Positions 16,015 through 24,319 of a DNA stretch of 64,000 nt are shown here, piece after piece. Each line of letters opens with the position of its first letter. Position 1 is the first letter of the stretch. The notes beneath the pieces were generated by a model, which saw only the letters and a program-made list of their open reading frames with translations, had not been told where the DNA came from and ran no database searches. Origin of the DNA: an uncultured Bdellovibrionales bacterium (GTDB lineage Bacteria > Bdellovibrionota > Bdellovibrionia > Bdellovibrionales > Bdellovibrionaceae); the NCBI GenBank assembly GCA_903926205.1, contig CAIYID010000031.1, forward strand, positions 62,001 to 126,000, in the 5' to 3' direction. The translations under genes were made by a program, and so were the position numbers.

Positions 16015-17241
16015 TTAGGCCTTTTCTATTTTTTTCAACTTGGCAATTAATAAAAGTCCTGGAATTGCCATTAATGAGCAAATCATAAAAAAATTATGCC
16101 AACCAAAAAATTTCGCTAAGTAGCCTGTCGGTGCGGCGATCAAAGTGCGCGGTAAACCCATCAAACTTGAAAGTAACGCATATTGAGTGGCTGTGAATTT
16201 TCTATTTGTAATAGAGGCCATGTAAGTCACATAAGCAATGGTGCCCATTCCAATAGCCAGGTTTTCAAAACCTATAATTGTTGCCAGAGCAAAAATATTT
16301 TTTCCCGTCCAAGTAAGAATTGCAAAACTATAAACGGCCAACCCTTGAAGAATTCCAAACCACAGCAGTGATTTAATAATACCTATTTTTTTCATTAATA
16401 CGCCACCGAGGATTTGGCCAATCACCAACGCCACCCAGCCTGTCAGCTTATTAATTTCTCCAATATCTGTTTTCGAAAAACCAACTTCCAAATAAAAGGG
16501 AGTCGTCATTTGTAAAGCCATATTGTCGCCAAGTTTATAAGCTAAAATAAAAATTAAAATTGTGATAGCGCCAGGCTTAGTAAAAAAATCTTTAAAAGGT
16601 TCAATGACGGCATCACGCAAAGTTTTAGGAGGAACGACATCGACATTGGGCTCTTGACAAAAGAACGTGGCAAGAAGGCCCACGCTCAACATTGCTGCCA
16701 TCGTGAGATAAACATCTGACCATGGAAAATGATCTGCAAGAATTAGCGCCAAAGAACCCGCTATCATTCGAAATGAAAACAAGTATGACGAAACAAAGAC
16801 AGAGGTTCCAAAGCCCAACTGGCTGTCAGTTAATTTTTCTCTTCGCCAAGCATCAAGAACAATATCCTGACTGGCGCTAAAAAATGATACGAGCACGGCC
16901 AGCAACGCAATTAAACTCAAATTTATTTTTGGTTGAGCAAAACCCAAACCAATCACTGAAAAAATTAGCATCAGCTGGGTAATAATCATCCAGCTCCGTC
17001 GTCGCCCCATTTTAAGCGGAACATAACGATCCATGAGAGGTGACCATAAAAACTTCAAGCTATAGGGAAGCCCAACTACCGCGAATAGTCCGATGGTGCC
17101 AAGGTCAACACCTTCGTTTTTTAACCAAGCTTGGAGTGTTCCACCGGTCAAAGCCAATGGCAGTCCAGAAGAAACACCCATGGCGACGAGAATCAGCATG
17201 TCTTTTGTAAGCAACTCCGCCCAGAACGAACTTTTTTTCAT
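16015..17241 (-). CDS. ampG: AmpG-type muropeptide transporter (MFS)
   Basis: A 408-residue protein with about 12 hydrophobic segments. The N-terminal half matches AmpG signatures: GVSSGLPLALTGGTLQAWL, LKFLWSPLMDRY, GRRRSW and SASQDIVLDAWRRE. AmpG carries GlcNAc-anhydroMurNAc peptides into the cytoplasm for recycling. In a predator it could also import wall fragments from prey. It fits with the MpaA-like amidase at 29610. Near its end TGYLAKFFGWHNFFMIC matches the final helices. Confidence 0.85.
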   Translation of the reverse strand: MKKSSFWAELLTKDMLILVAMGVSSGLPLALTGGTLQAWLKNEGVDLGTIGLFAVVGLPYSLKFLWSPLMDRYVPLKMGRRRSWMIITQLMLIFSVIGLGFAQPKINLSLIALLAVLVSFFSASQDIVLDAWRREKLTDSQLGFGTSVFVSSYLFSFRMIAGSLALILADHFPWSDVYLTMAAMLSVGLLATFFCQEPNVDVVPPKTLRDAVIEPFKDFFTKPGAITILIFILAYKLGDNMALQMTTPFYLEVGFSKTDIGEINKLTGWVALVIGQILGGVLMKKIGIIKSLLWFGILQGLAVYSFAILTWTGKNIFALATIIGFENLAIGMGTIAYVTYMASITNRKFTATQYALLSSLMGLPRTLIAAPTGYLAKFFGWHNFFMICSLMAIPGLLLIAKLKKIEKA

Positions 17242-17307
17242 TTAGCAGGCCAGTACTTTGAGTGAGTTGTAAAAATTTTCCTTTTGAAACATTTTTGCAC
17301 CGGCTTG

Positions 17308-18960
17308 TTAAATTTTAAATTTTCTCATTTTCCAAAGCAAATGACTGATATAGGGACGGCGGCTTTCTCCCGTCGTCACCATCAAAAGCTTTGTGATTTT
17401 AAGAGCCTCCGGATCGGTGAGTAAAACAATCATCATTTCACGAATGTAATTCGTATTGAGGGTCACGTAATTGTCCGTGCCCACTCCAAGTTGAACTCCT
17501 TTTTTTTCCCACCAAGAAAAAGGGTGATCTTTGTAATCATCAAATTGTCCGGTCAGTTTATTATTGGAAGAAGGTAGCGAAATGAGCGTTACACCTTTTT
17601 GAATCATCCGATTTAAAACATCATGCTGGTACGTTTCCACATCACGAGCGGTATGAAACTTTGCTTTTACGAAGAGTGTGTGCTCAGCGTCCGTCAAAAT
17701 CACACCGCGAAGAAGTTTCTCAAGGACCTGCTTATTAGCACCCCAATCAAGCTCTGTTACTTCTCGAAAATCTAAATCTTTTTCAGTGATCGGTGTGCTT
17801 TTACGATTTTTTTCAATGATTCGTTGATACAAGCGGTGAAAATAAAAATTTGGATTTATACCTAAACTTAGCCCATGCTCCAAAGTGTCAATATGCCAAA
17901 TATTCATGGCATTATCGACGGCTTGAATTCCCTTTTTCAGAGTGTAAAACGTTTCTCCATGATGCGATCGAATTTTAAATCCGCGATATTGAAGCTTTCT
18001 AAAGCCTTTTTGTAATTCGTTAAAATGCTCTTTACGATAAAGATCATTTTCATTACCAACGGTGTCCACGTCTGTCACATGCTCTTGTAAGTATGGATAT
18101 TTGTCCAAGAGGCGCACGAGCTCATTAACCAGAGACTCAAAACTTTCTTTGCGAGATTTAAATTTACTGCTATCGAAGAAACCTTTTTCTTTCCGAAAAC
18201 ACGGGGACAAAATAAAAGAGAAATCAGGATGCATTGCTTGAAATTGTTTAAAGCCCTCGTGAAGCCCCAAGAGTACATCTTCTGGCGTCACATCATCGGC
18301 TCCGGGAATTTGATCTGCAGAATTTGAAGTTGCACGAGACAATGTAAACTTCAAACGCACCTTACCAACATTATGTTTGTGATAAAGTTCTTGAGCTAAA
18401 TGGTAAGCGCTCTCTGCGTGCGATTTCCTATCCACTAAAATCAATTTTGGTAAATAAAGAATTTTTAGATAAGTATCAAACCCTTCGCTTTCGCTCAGAC
18501 GGATCAAGTGATCAACATCTTCTGCGCTTTTGATTGGCCAGGCCGAAGGACCGTAAACCTCGATCAATTTTCTTTGGTAAATTTCTTTATTAGGACCATC
18601 GATCAATTTTTTTAATCTCGGAAAAATAAATTCCGCCGTGAGCGCTCCCGTCAGATGAATGTGCTCTTCATGATATTTCAATGGGAAATGTCGGAAAAAA
18701 TCTGAAAATGCTGTTGTCACTGGATGATCGAGCAACTGATGAATATCGATTTGATCTATCGAAAATTTATCAAGCAGGTCACGGTATTCTTCAATTTGAT
18801 CAAAGGCCAGGGTGTTTTCTTTTTTCAAATCTCCCGCGATCAATAACTCAAGAGTGTCCCGAAGAGAAATTCCATTCGTTTCGCTGATTATTCTAATAAT
18901 GTTACCTAAGAGCGCTCGGTGAGTTTTATCTTCGACTTTAAATTCGGTGAGTTTATGCAT
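17308..18960 (-). CDS. Adenosine-deaminase-like amidohydrolase, divergent
   Basis: A 550-residue protein, much longer than a normal adenosine deaminase (~340). Metal-site motifs of the family are present in order: HIHLTG (HxH), SHHGE (equivalent to HAGE), LEHG (equivalent to GHG), LPSSN (CPTSN) and GVGTDNY where active enzymes have NSDDP. The first Asp is kept, but the second acidic residue is Asn. The N-terminal ~95 residues and a ~100-residue insert are extra. The substrate may not be adenosine; it could be a nucleotide or modified purine. A canonical add gene lies at 44909. Confidence 0.72.
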   Translation of the reverse strand: MHKLTEFKVEDKTHRALLGNIIRIISETNGISLRDTLELLIAGDLKKENTLAFDQIEEYRDLLDKFSIDQIDIHQLLDHPVTTAFSDFFRHFPLKYHEEHIHLTGALTAEFIFPRLKKLIDGPNKEIYQRKLIEVYGPSAWPIKSAEDVDHLIRLSESEGFDTYLKILYLPKLILVDRKSHAESAYHLAQELYHKHNVGKVRLKFTLSRATSNSADQIPGADDVTPEDVLLGLHEGFKQFQAMHPDFSFILSPCFRKEKGFFDSSKFKSRKESFESLVNELVRLLDKYPYLQEHVTDVDTVGNENDLYRKEHFNELQKGFRKLQYRGFKIRSHHGETFYTLKKGIQAVDNAMNIWHIDTLEHGLSLGINPNFYFHRLYQRIIEKNRKSTPITEKDLDFREVTELDWGANKQVLEKLLRGVILTDAEHTLFVKAKFHTARDVETYQHDVLNRMIQKGVTLISLPSSNNKLTGQFDDYKDHPFSWWEKKGVQLGVGTDNYVTLNTNYIREMMIVLLTDPEALKITKLLMVTTGESRRPYISHLLWKMRKFKI

Positions 18961-19046
18961 CGAACTAATTTATCGAAATTCGGAGAGATTTGTACACGAT
19001 TTTATGTGAGTTAACCTGCAGTATATCAAATAAAAGTCTTGTTGAG

Positions 19047-19613
19047 TTATCCTGCCTTGAAACGCAAGTATTGCAACCACGTCGTTGGCAACGACACTTT
19101 TGAATTTGACTCCACAGAATATTGATACTGCAACTCCACACTTGGAAGCCACGCCGGCATCATCGGTGGTTTGAGCAATGGCATTTTTGCACCTTCTGGC
19201 GTTCGATTGGCCTTTTTCTGATTGCATTCCCGACATGCCGCAACCACATTGGTCCAACACTTCGGCCCCCTTTTTGAAGCTGGCACGACGTGATCTAAGG
19301 TCAGATGTTTTGCAGAAAATTGGTCTCCACAATACTGACAGGTAAAGTTGTCCCGAATATAGACGTTTTCTCGACAGAATCTCACTGCACCATAACTTCG
19401 AGGGCGCACATAAGTTTTTAAGCGCATCACGCTAGGGATTTGATAACTGTGTCTGACGGAGCGGGCAAAGATGTTATGAAACTCTACAACTTCAACCTTA
19501 CCTTGAAACCACAAAACGATAGCTTTCTGCCAGCTCACAATTTTCATTGGTTCATAGCTGGAATTCAGCAACAAGGAACGGTAGGCTATAACGTCCATCG
19601 GGTGTACCCGCAT
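19047..19613 (-). CDS. HNH endonuclease-family protein (cytoplasmic)
   Basis: A 188-residue protein with an HNH core: CQYCGDQFSAKHLTLDHVVP then CRECNQKKANRTPEGA, giving two CxxC zinc pairs around the His and Asn residues. N-terminal LLLNSSYEPMKIVSWQKAI is characteristic of a widespread bacterial HNH family of unknown role. No signal peptide, unlike the HNH protein at 3439. Divergent from yajQ. A role in DNA repair or restriction is possible, with no context to decide. Confidence 0.85.
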   Translation of the reverse strand: MRVHPMDVIAYRSLLLNSSYEPMKIVSWQKAIVLWFQGKVEVVEFHNIFARSVRHSYQIPSVMRLKTYVRPRSYGAVRFCRENVYIRDNFTCQYCGDQFSAKHLTLDHVVPASKRGPKCWTNVVAACRECNQKKANRTPEGAKMPLLKPPMMPAWLPSVELQYQYSVESNSKVSLPTTWLQYLRFKAG

Positions 19614-19746
19614 ATCTTATTATTGCTTCAAAAAGAGGCATTTTCAAGAGGTAAACTGAAAATATCTTTTAAAAAAATTCACTTGAAGCCCCCCTATAAG
19701 AATGTTTTATGCTCAATGAAAAGTCTTCTTTATGGAGAGTCAAAAT

Positions 19747-20232
19747 ATGCCCTCATTTGATATTGTTTCCGAAGTGAATTGGCAAGAAGTCGACAACGCC
19801 GTGAACCAGGCGCAGAAAGAAGTCCTGGGTCGCTATGACTTCAAAGGTAGTAAATCTGAAATGGAGTGGGATAAGAAGGTTATTACACTGCTTGGTGATG
19901 ATGAATACAAAATGAATGCGATGAAAGACATTTTACAGTCAAAGATGCATCGCCGCGGAATTGATATTAATTCTTTGAAATTTTCAGATCCCGAGCCTGC
20001 CGGGGGGCGAATGATTCGACAAAAAGTGGAAATTTTACAGGGAATAGATAAAGAAACCTCTAAAGAAATCACACAATTTATTAAAGACTCCAAGCTGAAG
20101 GTCCAGGCGCAAATCATGGATGACAAAGTTCGTGTCACTTCAAAAAGTATTGATGAACTTCAGTCAACAATGACGGCCATTCGAGCTCATCACTTTAAGG
20201 TCCCTTTACAATTTAATAACATGAGATCTTGA
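19747..20232 (+). CDS. yajQ: YajQ family cyclic-di-GMP-binding protein
   Basis: A 161-residue protein that begins MPSFDIVSEVNWQEVDNAV and contains GRYDFKGSK, both diagnostic of YajQ (DUF520). Two ferredoxin-like halves are expected. YajQ homologues bind c-di-GMP and act as effectors, for example with a LysR regulator in Xanthomonas. ATG 19747 is chosen over an earlier in-frame start because GGAGAG lies about 8 nt upstream. It is one of at least three c-di-GMP-linked genes here (PilZ at 3102, EAL at 22698). Confidence 0.92.
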   Translation: MPSFDIVSEVNWQEVDNAVNQAQKEVLGRYDFKGSKSEMEWDKKVITLLGDDEYKMNAMKDILQSKMHRRGIDINSLKFSDPEPAGGRMIRQKVEILQGIDKETSKEITQFIKDSKLKVQAQIMDDKVRVTSKSIDELQSTMTAIRAHHFKVPLQFNNMRS

Positions 20233-20255
20233 GGGTCCGGCCCAATCAAATTTTC

Positions 20256-20285
20256 TTGTCTGGTTTGTTCGTTTCTAGTTAAAAT
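20256..20285 (+). promoter_or_regulatory. Promoter of the RRM protein gene
   Basis: TTGTCT at 20256-20261, 18-bp spacer, TAAAAT at 20280-20285. It predicts a leader of about 90 nt before ATG 20383. The leader holds short repeats (TTCCGTGT, TTTCCGTGTC) and ends in a strong GGAGG. A leader of this size is common in cold-regulated RNA-binding protein genes. Confidence 0.45.
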
Positions 20286-20382
20286 GACCTCAGAATATTT
20301 CGATTTTGAGAGTTCCGTGTTTCGCGTTTCCGTGTCCATGGGCCCGAATCGATCACCCGAAAGAATGATTTAGGAGGTTCCC

Positions 20383-20727
20383 ATGGGTAAGAAGTTATAT
20401 ATCGGCAATTTGCCTTATTCCGTTGATGATCAAGCATTACACGAAGCTTTTTCAGACTTCGGCGGCGTTGAATCAGCCAGAGTCATCACTGATCGAGAAA
20501 CTGGTCGGAGCAAAGGATTCGGCTTTGTTGAAATGGACAGTGACGATGCCGCGGCTCAAGCTATTGAAAAAATGAACGGACAGCCACTCGACGGTCGTAA
20601 TATCAACGTTTCTGAAGCTCGCCCTCAAGAAGTTCGCCCTGGTGGCGGTGGTGGACGCGGAGGCGGCGGAGCCGGTGGGGGCAAATTCGGCGGTGGGCCT
20701 CGTGGTCCCCGTGGACCTCGCTACTAA
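20383..20727 (+). CDS. RRM-type RNA-binding protein with Gly-rich tail
   Basis: A 114-residue protein. One RRM spans residues 3-82, with RNP2 LYIGNL and RNP1 KGFGFVEM both intact. The tail (~87-114) is Gly/Arg/Pro-rich (GGGGGRGGGG). This is the layout of bacterial RNA-binding proteins known from cyanobacteria and many other phyla, often cold-induced. GGAGG lies 5 nt before the ATG. The likely role is an RNA chaperone or post-transcriptional regulator. Confidence 0.92.
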   Translation: MGKKLYIGNLPYSVDDQALHEAFSDFGGVESARVITDRETGRSKGFGFVEMDSDDAAAQAIEKMNGQPLDGRNINVSEARPQEVRPGGGGGRGGGGAGGGKFGGGPRGPRGPRY

Positions 20728-20741
20728 TTAACGAAAAATAT

Positions 20742-20770
20742 TTCACTTACAAGCATGAATTCGGTTATAA
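20742..20770 (+). promoter_or_regulatory. Possible leaderless promoter of sua5
   Basis: TTCACT at 20742-20747, 17-bp spacer, TTATAA at 20765-20770, then 6 nt to ATG 20777. The gene has no Shine-Dalgarno. The promoter is embedded in the inverted repeat listed separately. Confidence 0.4.
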
Positions 20771-20786
20771 GAAATCATGCTTGTAA
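20747..20786. repeat. Perfect 12-bp inverted repeat over the sua5 start codon
   Basis: TTACAAGCATGA (20747-20758) and TCATGCTTGTAA (20775-20786) are exact reverse complements, 16 nt apart. The right arm contains the ATG of sua5. There is no T run, so it is not a terminator. It can be a start-codon hairpin or a two-site operator flanking the -10. Confidence 0.75.
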
Positions 20787-21805
20787 CTCTTTCCGAGGCC
20801 GTAAAAATATTAAAATCTGGTCATGTCCTTGGAATGCCTACGGAGACTGTTTATGGTCTCGCTGGGCGAATAGATTCTGACACAGCCATTCATGAGATTT
20901 TCTCAACCAAACAACGCCCCTTTTTCGATCCCCTCATTGTGCATGTTAGCGATGTGCTACAAGCGAAGACTCTTGTCCAAGAGTGGTCAGTCGCTGCGGA
21001 TCTTTTAGCCCGTCAATTTTGGCCAGGCCCGTTGACTCTCGTATTGCCAAAGTCAGAAAAAATTAGTGGCTTGATCACCTCAGGACTGGATTCCGTCGGA
21101 ATTCGCTGCCCAGCCCATCTCTTAGCTCAGAGTCTTATTAAGCAAGTAGGTGTCCCCTTAGCGGCTCCAAGCGCCAATCTTTTCGGTCGAACCAGTCCCA
21201 CTTCGTTCATTCATGTTGAAAGTGAATTTGCTGGTGCTATTCCCGTTCTTGATGGAGGCGCTTGCGACATTGGCATCGAAAGCACGGTTCTCCTGCTAAA
21301 GACCGTGGCTGACCAATTTGAAATTGCCATTCTCAGAGAAGGTCAGATCCTTCGTAGTGAAATTGAGTCTTGCCTCACTCATGGTGGGATTAACTTTCAA
21401 TTTTTGACACTCGTTTCTAACAAAGAGAGCCCCGGCCACCTGAAACATCACTATATGCCGAGTGTGCCTTTGATCTACTGTCGGCAGAATTTTCAAAATG
21501 AAAGCTCTCTTTGTCAGGCCATTGAAGCTCAGCTAAAAAATATCCCCTCTGTGGTGGAGGGAGTGCGTGTACAGAAACCAAGATCCCTCGACGCCCTAAG
21601 AGAATTAATCTTGTCGCCCGACCCACGATTGGCCACACGCGAGCTCTATCAAAAATTGCGAGACCTTTCCTCTGAGAGACCAGACATTATTTATTTTGTG
21701 GAGCCAGAGACTTTTCGCCAAAAAGACACTCAAGAGCCATGGCTAGCGATTCGTGATCGATTATCAAAGGCAGCTTCTCTCATTCTTGATGAAGATCTTG
21801 CCTGA
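20777..21805 (+). CDS. L-threonylcarbamoyladenylate synthase (Sua5 type)
   Basis: A 342-residue protein. The N-terminal YrdC/TsaC domain (~1-200) has MPTETVYGLAGR, KQRPFFDPLIVH, FWPGPLTLVL and PSANLFGRTSPT. The linker SPGHLKHHYMP and a C-terminal Sua5 domain make it the long Sua5 form rather than TsaC. It makes threonylcarbamoyl-AMP for the t6A modification of ANN-decoding tRNAs. KQRPFF replaces the usual KxRP(x)xxPL with small changes. It overlaps the plsC-like gene by 17 bp. Confidence 0.92.
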   Translation: MLVTLSEAVKILKSGHVLGMPTETVYGLAGRIDSDTAIHEIFSTKQRPFFDPLIVHVSDVLQAKTLVQEWSVAADLLARQFWPGPLTLVLPKSEKISGLITSGLDSVGIRCPAHLLAQSLIKQVGVPLAAPSANLFGRTSPTSFIHVESEFAGAIPVLDGGACDIGIESTVLLLKTVADQFEIAILREGQILRSEIESCLTHGGINFQFLTLVSNKESPGHLKHHYMPSVPLIYCRQNFQNESSLCQAIEAQLKNIPSVVEGVRVQKPRSLDALRELILSPDPRLATRELYQKLRDLSSERPDIIYFVEPETFRQKDTQEPWLAIRDRLSKAASLILDEDLA

Positions 21806-22619
21806 CAAAGATTTCTTTGTTCCAATCCGTTCGATGGCTTTAATTCGTGCTTTTTCTAAAATTTTTATTCTTCTATTTGTCGTTTTTGCCTTTGTTGTGA
21901 CTTCCCTTGCTGTTAATCTCTTCATAGGAAACTTCACTCGACGTCGCAAAATTTACACTCGTTTAACAATGTTCTCTAGTCATCTTTGTCTGAAAATCAT
22001 GGGTGTTAAACTCAAGGTCAAGAATCGACCTCACTTACATAAAAAAAATTATCTACTCGTAACCAATCACACAGGTTTTATTGATATTTTTGTTGTTGCC
22101 TCGCAATTTCCTGCTTTATTTATCACCTCTGTTGATATGCGTGAAACACCAGGACTTGGTCAACTAACAGAGATGGGCGGCTGCCTTTATGTTGAACGAC
22201 GAAATCGTTCCAATATTCATAAAGAAATTTTAGTTATTCGCGAAGCTCTTGTGGAGGGCCTGAATGTGGTTCTTTTTCCTGAGGCCGCAGCGACCTCCGG
22301 AGAAAAAATTTATCCTTTCAAAAAAACATTGATGACAGCCGCCGCAGGCACTGGAATCGAGATTCTCCCGGCGGTGATCAATTTTCGAAAGATCAATGGT
22401 GAACACATGAGCGACAAATGGCGAGATTCTGTTTTTTGGTACGGCCCTATGTCTTTTGTCGCAGTTGCCTGGCGCGCCGCCTGTTTAAAATCAATTCATG
22501 TGGAATTTGAATTTTTAACACCTTTAATTTGTCATACTGATGAGGCACGTCGCGAAGTGGCCTTGAAGGCTCAGCATATGGTCGAGTCAAAATACGCGCC
22601 AATTCCTTTTCCAACTTAA
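21789..22619 (+). CDS. 1-acyl-sn-glycerol-3-phosphate acyltransferase (PlsC-like)
   Basis: About 276 residues. One N-terminal membrane helix (KIFILLFVVFAFVVTSLAV) is followed by acyltransferase motif I NHTGFID (the HxxxxD core), YVERRNRS (motif II region) and FPEAAATSGE (motif III, FPEGxxS form with Ala for Gly). It transfers an acyl chain to lysophosphatidate at the inner membrane. The start is uncertain: GTG 21753, ATG 21789 and ATG 21834 are all in frame and none has a good ribosome binding site. Translation is probably coupled to sua5. Confidence 0.82.
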   Translation: MKILPDKDFFVPIRSMALIRAFSKIFILLFVVFAFVVTSLAVNLFIGNFTRRRKIYTRLTMFSSHLCLKIMGVKLKVKNRPHLHKKNYLLVTNHTGFIDIFVVASQFPALFITSVDMRETPGLGQLTEMGGCLYVERRNRSNIHKEILVIREALVEGLNVVLFPEAAATSGEKIYPFKKTLMTAAAGTGIEILPAVINFRKINGEHMSDKWRDSVFWYGPMSFVAVAWRAACLKSIHVEFEFLTPLICHTDEARREVALKAQHMVESKYAPIPFPT

Positions 22620-22697
22620 TAGCAGAGAATATTTTCAACGGCCTTTTAGCACAAGGTCCTGTTCAGTTTAGAGCTTCGACTCCCGATAGATTCTTTG

Positions 22698-23888
22698 ATG
22701 TCACTTGGTAATTCAGTTACTTTTTTAGCTGGTTCTTATATTTTCCGCGAAGGCGATAAGGGAAATTGCGCTTATATTTTAGAAAAAGGAAAAGTCCTTA
22801 TCACCATCTCTAAAGAAGGTGAGAATGTTCCTGTAGCAATTCTTACTTCGGGAGAACTCTTTGGAGAAATGGCCATCATTGACGGACTTCCTCGCTCCGC
22901 CTCTGCTTTTGCGCTGGAAGACTGCGAGTTAGCCGTTATTTCTGAATCTTTATTAAGTGAGCGAGTCAGCACGGCAGAGCCTATTGTGCAGCTTTTAATT
23001 TCTCTACTTATCAAGCGCTTGCGAAGCGTAAATATGAAATTCAAAGGCGATGGGTCACTGGAAGATCGTAATCAAGTGATCAAGCCAATCATGGGAGATT
23101 TAGCAAGAAAGCACTTGAAAATGGAAAGCGACATGGTCCGCGGCCTAGCGCGGAAAGAGTTTTTTCTTGTTTATCAAGGGATTTTTGATTTGAAAACCCG
23201 TGACCTCGTTGGCTTTGAAGCTTTAGCTCGTTGGCAAAATCCACTACGAGGCTTAGTCTCGCCGGCTGAATTTATTGATGTTGCCGAGCAAACTTCAGTG
23301 ATTATTCCTCTTGGAGATTGGATTCTAGAGCAAGGATTTAAAGACCTTTTAATTTTGCAAAAAGAACTTGGCCGAACAGATCTATCGATGAGCATTAACG
23401 TTTCGGCACGACAACTCAATGATCCGGATTTCTCACGTCGAATCCAAGAGCTTCAAGGTCGCGTTCAAGTAAATCCAAAAAATGTAAAACTAGAAGTGAC
23501 CGAACGAGTTTTTCAAGAAGGTCAGCATATTTTAGAAACCATTAAAAAAACAGCAGAGCATGGCTTCTCTTTTGCGATGGATGACTTTGGAACTGGCTAC
23601 TCGTCATTGACCTCACTCTTCAACATGAAAGTAAATACTATCAAAGTGGATCGTTCCTTTGTTTCGACACTCATAAAAGATTCTCGTTCTAAAGCGATCG
23701 TTCATGCCGTCGTAGCTATGGCCCTGGAATTAGGTATAGACGTTGTCGCCGAGGGAATTGAGCATGAAGATGAGGCTGTTTTATTAGCGGCGCTTGGATG
23801 TCAGTTAGGTCAAGGATATCTTTTTGCAAAACCAAAATCCCTTGATGATGTATTATTGCAATTTTCGCTTAATAAGCAAGTGGCCTAG
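22698..23888 (+). CDS. cNMP-binding domain fused to an EAL phosphodiesterase
   Basis: A 396-residue protein. Residues ~5-110 are a Crp-type cyclic-nucleotide domain (IFREGDKGN...GELFGEMAIIDGLPRSA). Residues ~150-390 are an EAL domain with all catalytic signatures: FEALARW, SINVSARQ, LEVTERV, DDFGTGYSSL, KVDRSF, EGIEH and GYLFAKP. It should hydrolyse c-di-GMP and may be gated by a cyclic mononucleotide, linking two second messengers. There is no HTH and no membrane segment. ATG 22698 is chosen; a TTG one codon earlier is possible. Confidence 0.9.
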   Translation: MSLGNSVTFLAGSYIFREGDKGNCAYILEKGKVLITISKEGENVPVAILTSGELFGEMAIIDGLPRSASAFALEDCELAVISESLLSERVSTAEPIVQLLISLLIKRLRSVNMKFKGDGSLEDRNQVIKPIMGDLARKHLKMESDMVRGLARKEFFLVYQGIFDLKTRDLVGFEALARWQNPLRGLVSPAEFIDVAEQTSVIIPLGDWILEQGFKDLLILQKELGRTDLSMSINVSARQLNDPDFSRRIQELQGRVQVNPKNVKLEVTERVFQEGQHILETIKKTAEHGFSFAMDDFGTGYSSLTSLFNMKVNTIKVDRSFVSTLIKDSRSKAIVHAVVAMALELGIDVVAEGIEHEDEAVLLAALGCQLGQGYLFAKPKSLDDVLLQFSLNKQVA

Positions 23889-23892
23889 AAAC

Positions 23893-24261
23893 TTAATCAA
23901 AGTACCCATGAAGAAAATATTCGTCGCACTCTAGTTCTTTATAAATCCATAAGAGCTGTCCCTCTGAATTGAGTGCAAAATAATAGTCTCGTGTTCGATG
24001 AGTTTTTTGAGGCAAACGACAAAAAATTTCCCACCAAGAGGTCTCAATTTGTTCGTAAGGAAGATGGGAAATAAATTTTAAATCTTCAATAAAATCATTT
24101 GATAAGGCCAAAGGATCTTGCAAAATAAGGGCGGGGCGAGGATTTTTAGCAAGATCTTTCAACGACACCGGCTGCAGAAAACCAATTTCTATTTTTTCTA
24201 GTTTTGCGAGATTCATTAAACGCTGCCAACGCTCATAAAAAGAGCTTATCTCTAATGACAT
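23893..24261 (-). CDS. Free-standing ImuB C-terminal-domain protein
   Basis: A 122-residue protein that matches only the tail of the Y-family polymerase-like protein ImuB. It has a KIEIGFLQPVSLKDL and RPALILQDPLAL segment (~22-52), IETSWW (72-77), RDYYFAL (91-97), LLWIY (103-107) and YFLHGYF (115-121). The fingers, palm and thumb of ImuB are absent and the upstream DNA does not encode them. It has its own AAGGA 8 nt before ATG 24261, so it looks like a maintained gene rather than debris. It follows imuA and the 37-residue ORF downstream of lexA. The role may be binding RecA/ImuA-type partners; inference. Confidence 0.65.
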   Translation of the reverse strand: MSLEISSFYERWQRLMNLAKLEKIEIGFLQPVSLKDLAKNPRPALILQDPLALSNDFIEDLKFISHLPYEQIETSWWEIFCRLPQKTHRTRDYYFALNSEGQLLWIYKELECDEYFLHGYFD

Positions 24262-24319
24262 AATGTAATCCTTATCTTAATTTTTATTTTTATTTTTAAA
24301 ATTAATGACATTCTTTTAC
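24262..24319. other. A+T-rich spacer before the ImuB-tail gene
   Basis: On the minus strand this spacer leads into AAGGATTACATT before ATG 24261. It has no trace of ImuB polymerase motifs in any frame that I could see. Confidence 0.5.

Noticed and set aside
15985-16015. AAAGCT / AGCTTT inverted repeat between convergent genes as a terminator
   Set aside because: The stem is only 6 bp, A+T-rich, and the downstream T run is broken; too weak to call.
18970-19332. Open frame of about 120 codons overlapping the HNH gene
   Set aside because: Same strand, different frame, Cys-rich by coincidence with the zinc-finger codons; the HNH frame carries the family motifs.
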